Source: Lactifluus volemus
Taxonomy: Eukaryota; Basidiomycota; Agaricomycetes; Russulales; Russulaceae
Assembly (NCBI GenBank): GCA_022376515.1
Contig: WTXI01000080.1
Location: 88,492 to 152,491, forward strand
Direction: 5' to 3'
Length of the DNA stretch: 64,000 bases
The position numbers and the translations under genes are program-made. Under the pieces are notes generated by a model. That model was not told the DNA's origin. It searched no databases and saw only the letters and a list, made by a program, of their open reading frames with translations. This document shows, one piece after another, positions 61,211 through 64,000 of the stretch (its first letter is position 1; each line of letters starts with the position of its first letter).

Positions 61211-62985
61211 CTACTAACGTCCATCCTGGGATTTCGACTTGCGTCGGCTCTGCTCCTTGCTCCCTTTCTTCGATGACTTTGGGAATATCTCCTTTCATAG
61301 CCTGCGCAAACGGCTTCCCGAGGCCTTCGCCTGTCCTCATCCAAAGCGCGAGTCTATCCATGAAACCCTCGTACACTTCTTCAGTGATCCTCCGCTTCAA
61401 TTTGGCCTCGTCCTGGGCGACGCTGGTGCATTCGGTGGGCGGCTTCTTCTTGTGCCGGACGAGCGCATCCCCACGCGCGAAGAAATCTCCGCAACGATCG
61501 CAGAAGGAGATTTTCGCGGGGTGCGCCTCCGCCTTGTCGCAATGACGTTTGAAGTCGTCAAAGTCACTAAAGTCGGCACCGGGGCAAAGTCGACACTTCA
61601 ACACGTCGACCGCCCCGCGCTTCCAGTCGGCATCCGTGGTCGCTAACAGGGTTCGATGGCGCTCCTTTAGCCCTCGAGGGATCCTGAACAGTCCTCCTCC
61701 CGTCTGCTCCTCGTGCTCCGCCATCACATCTTGCTTCGGCACGCCCATGCTGTTGTGGTGCCACGCATCTCCTTCTGCACTCCCCTCAACCCAAGGCAAC
61801 GTCTCTGGCGCAGTAGGCCACACCAATTCCCGCTGGACACTAGGTCCCGGCAGGGATTGATGGTAAACTTCATGCGCGGTTGGGGCCACGAGCATCCCCG
61901 CTCCGTGGCCCGCCGTCTTGGATTTACCATTTACACTTGTCGGGATCCTGGCTGCGGGCTTGTGGCGGGCCCTACTGGAGGGTCCTGCCGCCTCCAGAAC
62001 CCCGATCTCCACCACCCTCTTGACCCTCTTGTAATTTGCTTGGTGCTCATTCCCTCCTATGCCCCAATCACCGTAACTGTCCTCATCCCATGGGAGCGCT
62101 TGCCGAGGACTGTTTCTGGCACCACCAAAGTTTGTGTGGGGAACAACAATGCCTGGGCCATAGTTGGGTCCTCCTGTGGCTGCCAGTGGGGCCTGCAACT
62201 TCCTGTATCAGCGAAGGTGAACGTGTTGCCCCCATATGGGGTGGAGCAGAAGAAGCTACTCACGAAGAGTGTCATCCAGGCCCGTGATGTCGAAAGAATC
62301 TGCACCATAATCAGGTGCAGTCTGTCCCACCAGGCTCTGGTTGCCGATGAGGTAATCTAATGTGGCATCGTTGAATGGCCAGCTAAAGTCGGGTTGCAAC
62401 GTCGCTGGCACCGCGGGGTCCTGCTATGTCTCAAGGTAAGCAAATATCTTTAACTTGTGTGACCATCACTCACGCTATACCCAGGAGTTCCTGGTAAGTG
62501 TAGGTGGCAATGTCCTCGTCCCACGATACATCACCAAATGGCGATGGAACGGAGCTCGAGGCAGTCAAAGCTTCGTGCTGGTCAATACAAAGGAGCATGA
62601 TAGAAAGGTCGAGACGTACGGGGGTTGACCCTTGTGTGCTCCCTGTTTCCAACCCACGAAAGTCGATTTCGAGGTCGGGGTAGATCGGGAGTGCGGTGGC
62701 ATCGGTGACATCGATGCCAGGGAAAGTGATCCCGCCACTGGGCAGGTCACCAAAGCGCTCGGAGTTGCGAACGTTCTGTGACGTGGAAATGTAAGTAAAC
62801 ATTTGATATTCTAGAGGAGAGACCAGACTCACGAGATCAGTGCGAATTGGCTCGGGAATCGTGTACGGTTGAGCGTAGCCCACGGATTTGGACCGTGGCG
62901 CGGGATAGCCCTCATCAGATAATGCATTGTCCAGCCCTGAGAAAGGTATCTCATGGGTCATAAAGTTGAGAAATGGTAAGGCCAT
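61211..62985 (-). CDS. C2H2-type zinc-finger protein
   Basis: The ATG at 62985 opens exon 1 (MALPFLNFMTHEIPFSGLDN..., 62985-62833). Exons 62775-62620 (NVRNSERFGDLPSGG...) and about 62577-62474 (HEALTASSSVPSPFGDVSWD) follow, then about 62420-62283 (DPAVPATLQPDFSWPFNDAT). A long exon from about 62204 follows, with acidic and disordered sequence. Near its end are two zinc-finger units: CRLCPGADFSDFDDFKRHC with a following His, and CDRCGDFFARGDALVRHKKK with a final Cys. A helical C-terminus comes after (ITEEVYEGFMDRLALWMRTG). Likely a nuclear DNA-binding protein. The phase between the third and fourth exons and the last ~20 residues (SKKGSKEQSRRKSKSQDGR versus another frame) are unresolved. Confidence 0.75.
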
Positions 62986-64000
62986 TTTAGATGCAGGTAC
63001 CAAGAGGGTGTGGAATTGGTGTGGAGAGTGGAGAGACAGTGCGGATGCCACTGCGGAACCTGCTTGCTTTTATGGGGAACCAGCGCTTGCAAGGCCAAAG
63101 CCTTGCTGGCGAGGTTGACGATGACAGTTTGTACTCAGCTGAGTACAAATCGCACATGGTCTTCGCGACCCAGAGACGATCCCATTGATTTTCGGCCCAT
63201 GCATGCACGGCCGTTCCTAGCCGCGGCATAGCCTTCTTGTCATGTCAAGGTTGTGGCTGTATCGCCTCGTGTTCTCAACCATGAAGGGAAGAGGACCCTT
63301 GAAGTCGTCAACCCCAAAATTTTTGCGCAAGGTTTAGTCGCCAAGTTGAATGTAACCCCCGTGTGTCTTTTCATTCTATCAACGGGATCATTTGAACCTT
63401 GAACGAATCAAGCAAAGGGAATACAAATGATCCTATCTAGGCGGAGGGGCTCGGCTCGGAAACAAAAGGCCAAAGCCAACGAAACGATTATGTGGCGGTT
63501 TCAGGTTCAGGTTATAGTACGAATCAAGTACTTCCACAGAGCATTCACAAATATCGAGATAGGGGGTTCCCCCGTAAGGCTTGAGAGTAAGGTCCAGTGA
63601 GATCAAGTATAGCTCAATGGAGGTCTGGGGAAAGGGTGTGACATGCGGCGGTTGCTACAAACGCCCAGCTGTGCATGCTTCCTCCCTTCTCTCTAAAGGA
63701 AGACAGGTTGTGTCAAATAATGTATTTAGTGTTTTTTTTAGGCTTGACACGGAGCTCAGGTTTGCCGCTGTACGTCTTCCGACCTGAAATGCGCAACAGC
63801 GTTATCATCTCGAGACCGTAAGTATGCCACTACGAATGCCCCGTGGGATTGTCCGTCCTAACCTGGGCATATTATCATGGCCCGGGCGTGTGTATGGAAC
63901 GTCTTTGAGTGAACAAACTTGAAGGACCGCCCGGCAATCGTCTCATGAACGTTCAAGTTCGCGCCGCTCGGACATGAACTGGCTGTGGTTTAGCGCCACT
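62986..64000. other. Upstream region of the zinc-finger gene; no gene seen
   Basis: Probable promoter and intergenic DNA. A run GACAGTTTGTACTCAGCTGAGTACAAAT (63122-63149) contains the palindrome TTTGTACTCAGCTGAGTACAAA, a possible regulator site (inference). Frames up to 80 codons are unsupported. Confidence 0.4.
63127..63148. promoter_or_regulatory. 22-bp perfect palindrome upstream of zinc-finger gene
   Basis: The two half-sites TTTGTACTCAG and CTGAGTACAAA are exact reverse complements with no spacer, about 150 bases upstream of the ATG at 62985 (minus-strand gene). It could be a dimeric regulator site or a chance hairpin. Confidence 0.35.

Overview
The window is nuclear DNA of a filamentous basidiomycete, most likely an agaricomycete. 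Genes carry many short GT..AG introns of about 50-60 bases. One gene belongs to the DUF6533 membrane family, which I know mainly from basidiomycetes, and another is a C2H2 plus Zn2Cys6 plus fungal-specific-domain regulator. All calls come from reading the sequence; no database search was run.

Left part (1-7 kb): repeats and wreckage. There is a 30-bp minisatellite, a fragment of a non-LTR retrotransposon, and a THI4 (thiazole synthase) pseudogene. The pseudogene is split in two by about 2.2 kb of sequence coding for the C-terminal part of an F-box-type protein. Its upstream end stops near a 129-bp tandem repeat.

Middle (7-38 kb): a same-strand array of paralogous 14-TM-type MFS (DHA2-like) transporters, all on the minus strand. 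There are seven near full-length copies (A 7.2-9.5, B 11.7-13.9, C 15.8-18.1, E 21.8-24.1, F 24.9-27.2, G 31.5-33.8, H 35.6-37.9 kb), one internal fragment (D, 21.2-21.6 kb) and two degraded C-terminal relics (29.6 and 34.7 kb). F, G and H read as intact. B, C and E each show one visible frameshift, and A shows at least five. Intergenic blocks are duplicated along with the genes, so the array is a mosaic of segmental duplications. Two small non-autonomous DNA transposons sit inside it: a 150-bp Harbinger/Tourist-type MITE and a 281-bp Tc1/mariner-type MITE. Each has a recognisable empty site in a paralogous block elsewhere in the window.

Right part (39-64 kb): ordinary, mostly gene-dense DNA. 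In order: a DUF6533 gene (-), a 4.5-kb stretch with no gene I can support, an eight-exon transcription factor (-), a long low-complexity protein with a membrane-type upstream exon (-), a RING-finger gene (+), an intron-containing tRNA-His (+), a BTB/POZ gene (+), a NACHT NTPase pseudogene (-), two uncharacterised genes (-) and a C2H2 zinc-finger gene (-). No operon-like or biosynthetic cluster is evident. The main biological story is the birth and decay of a transporter family.
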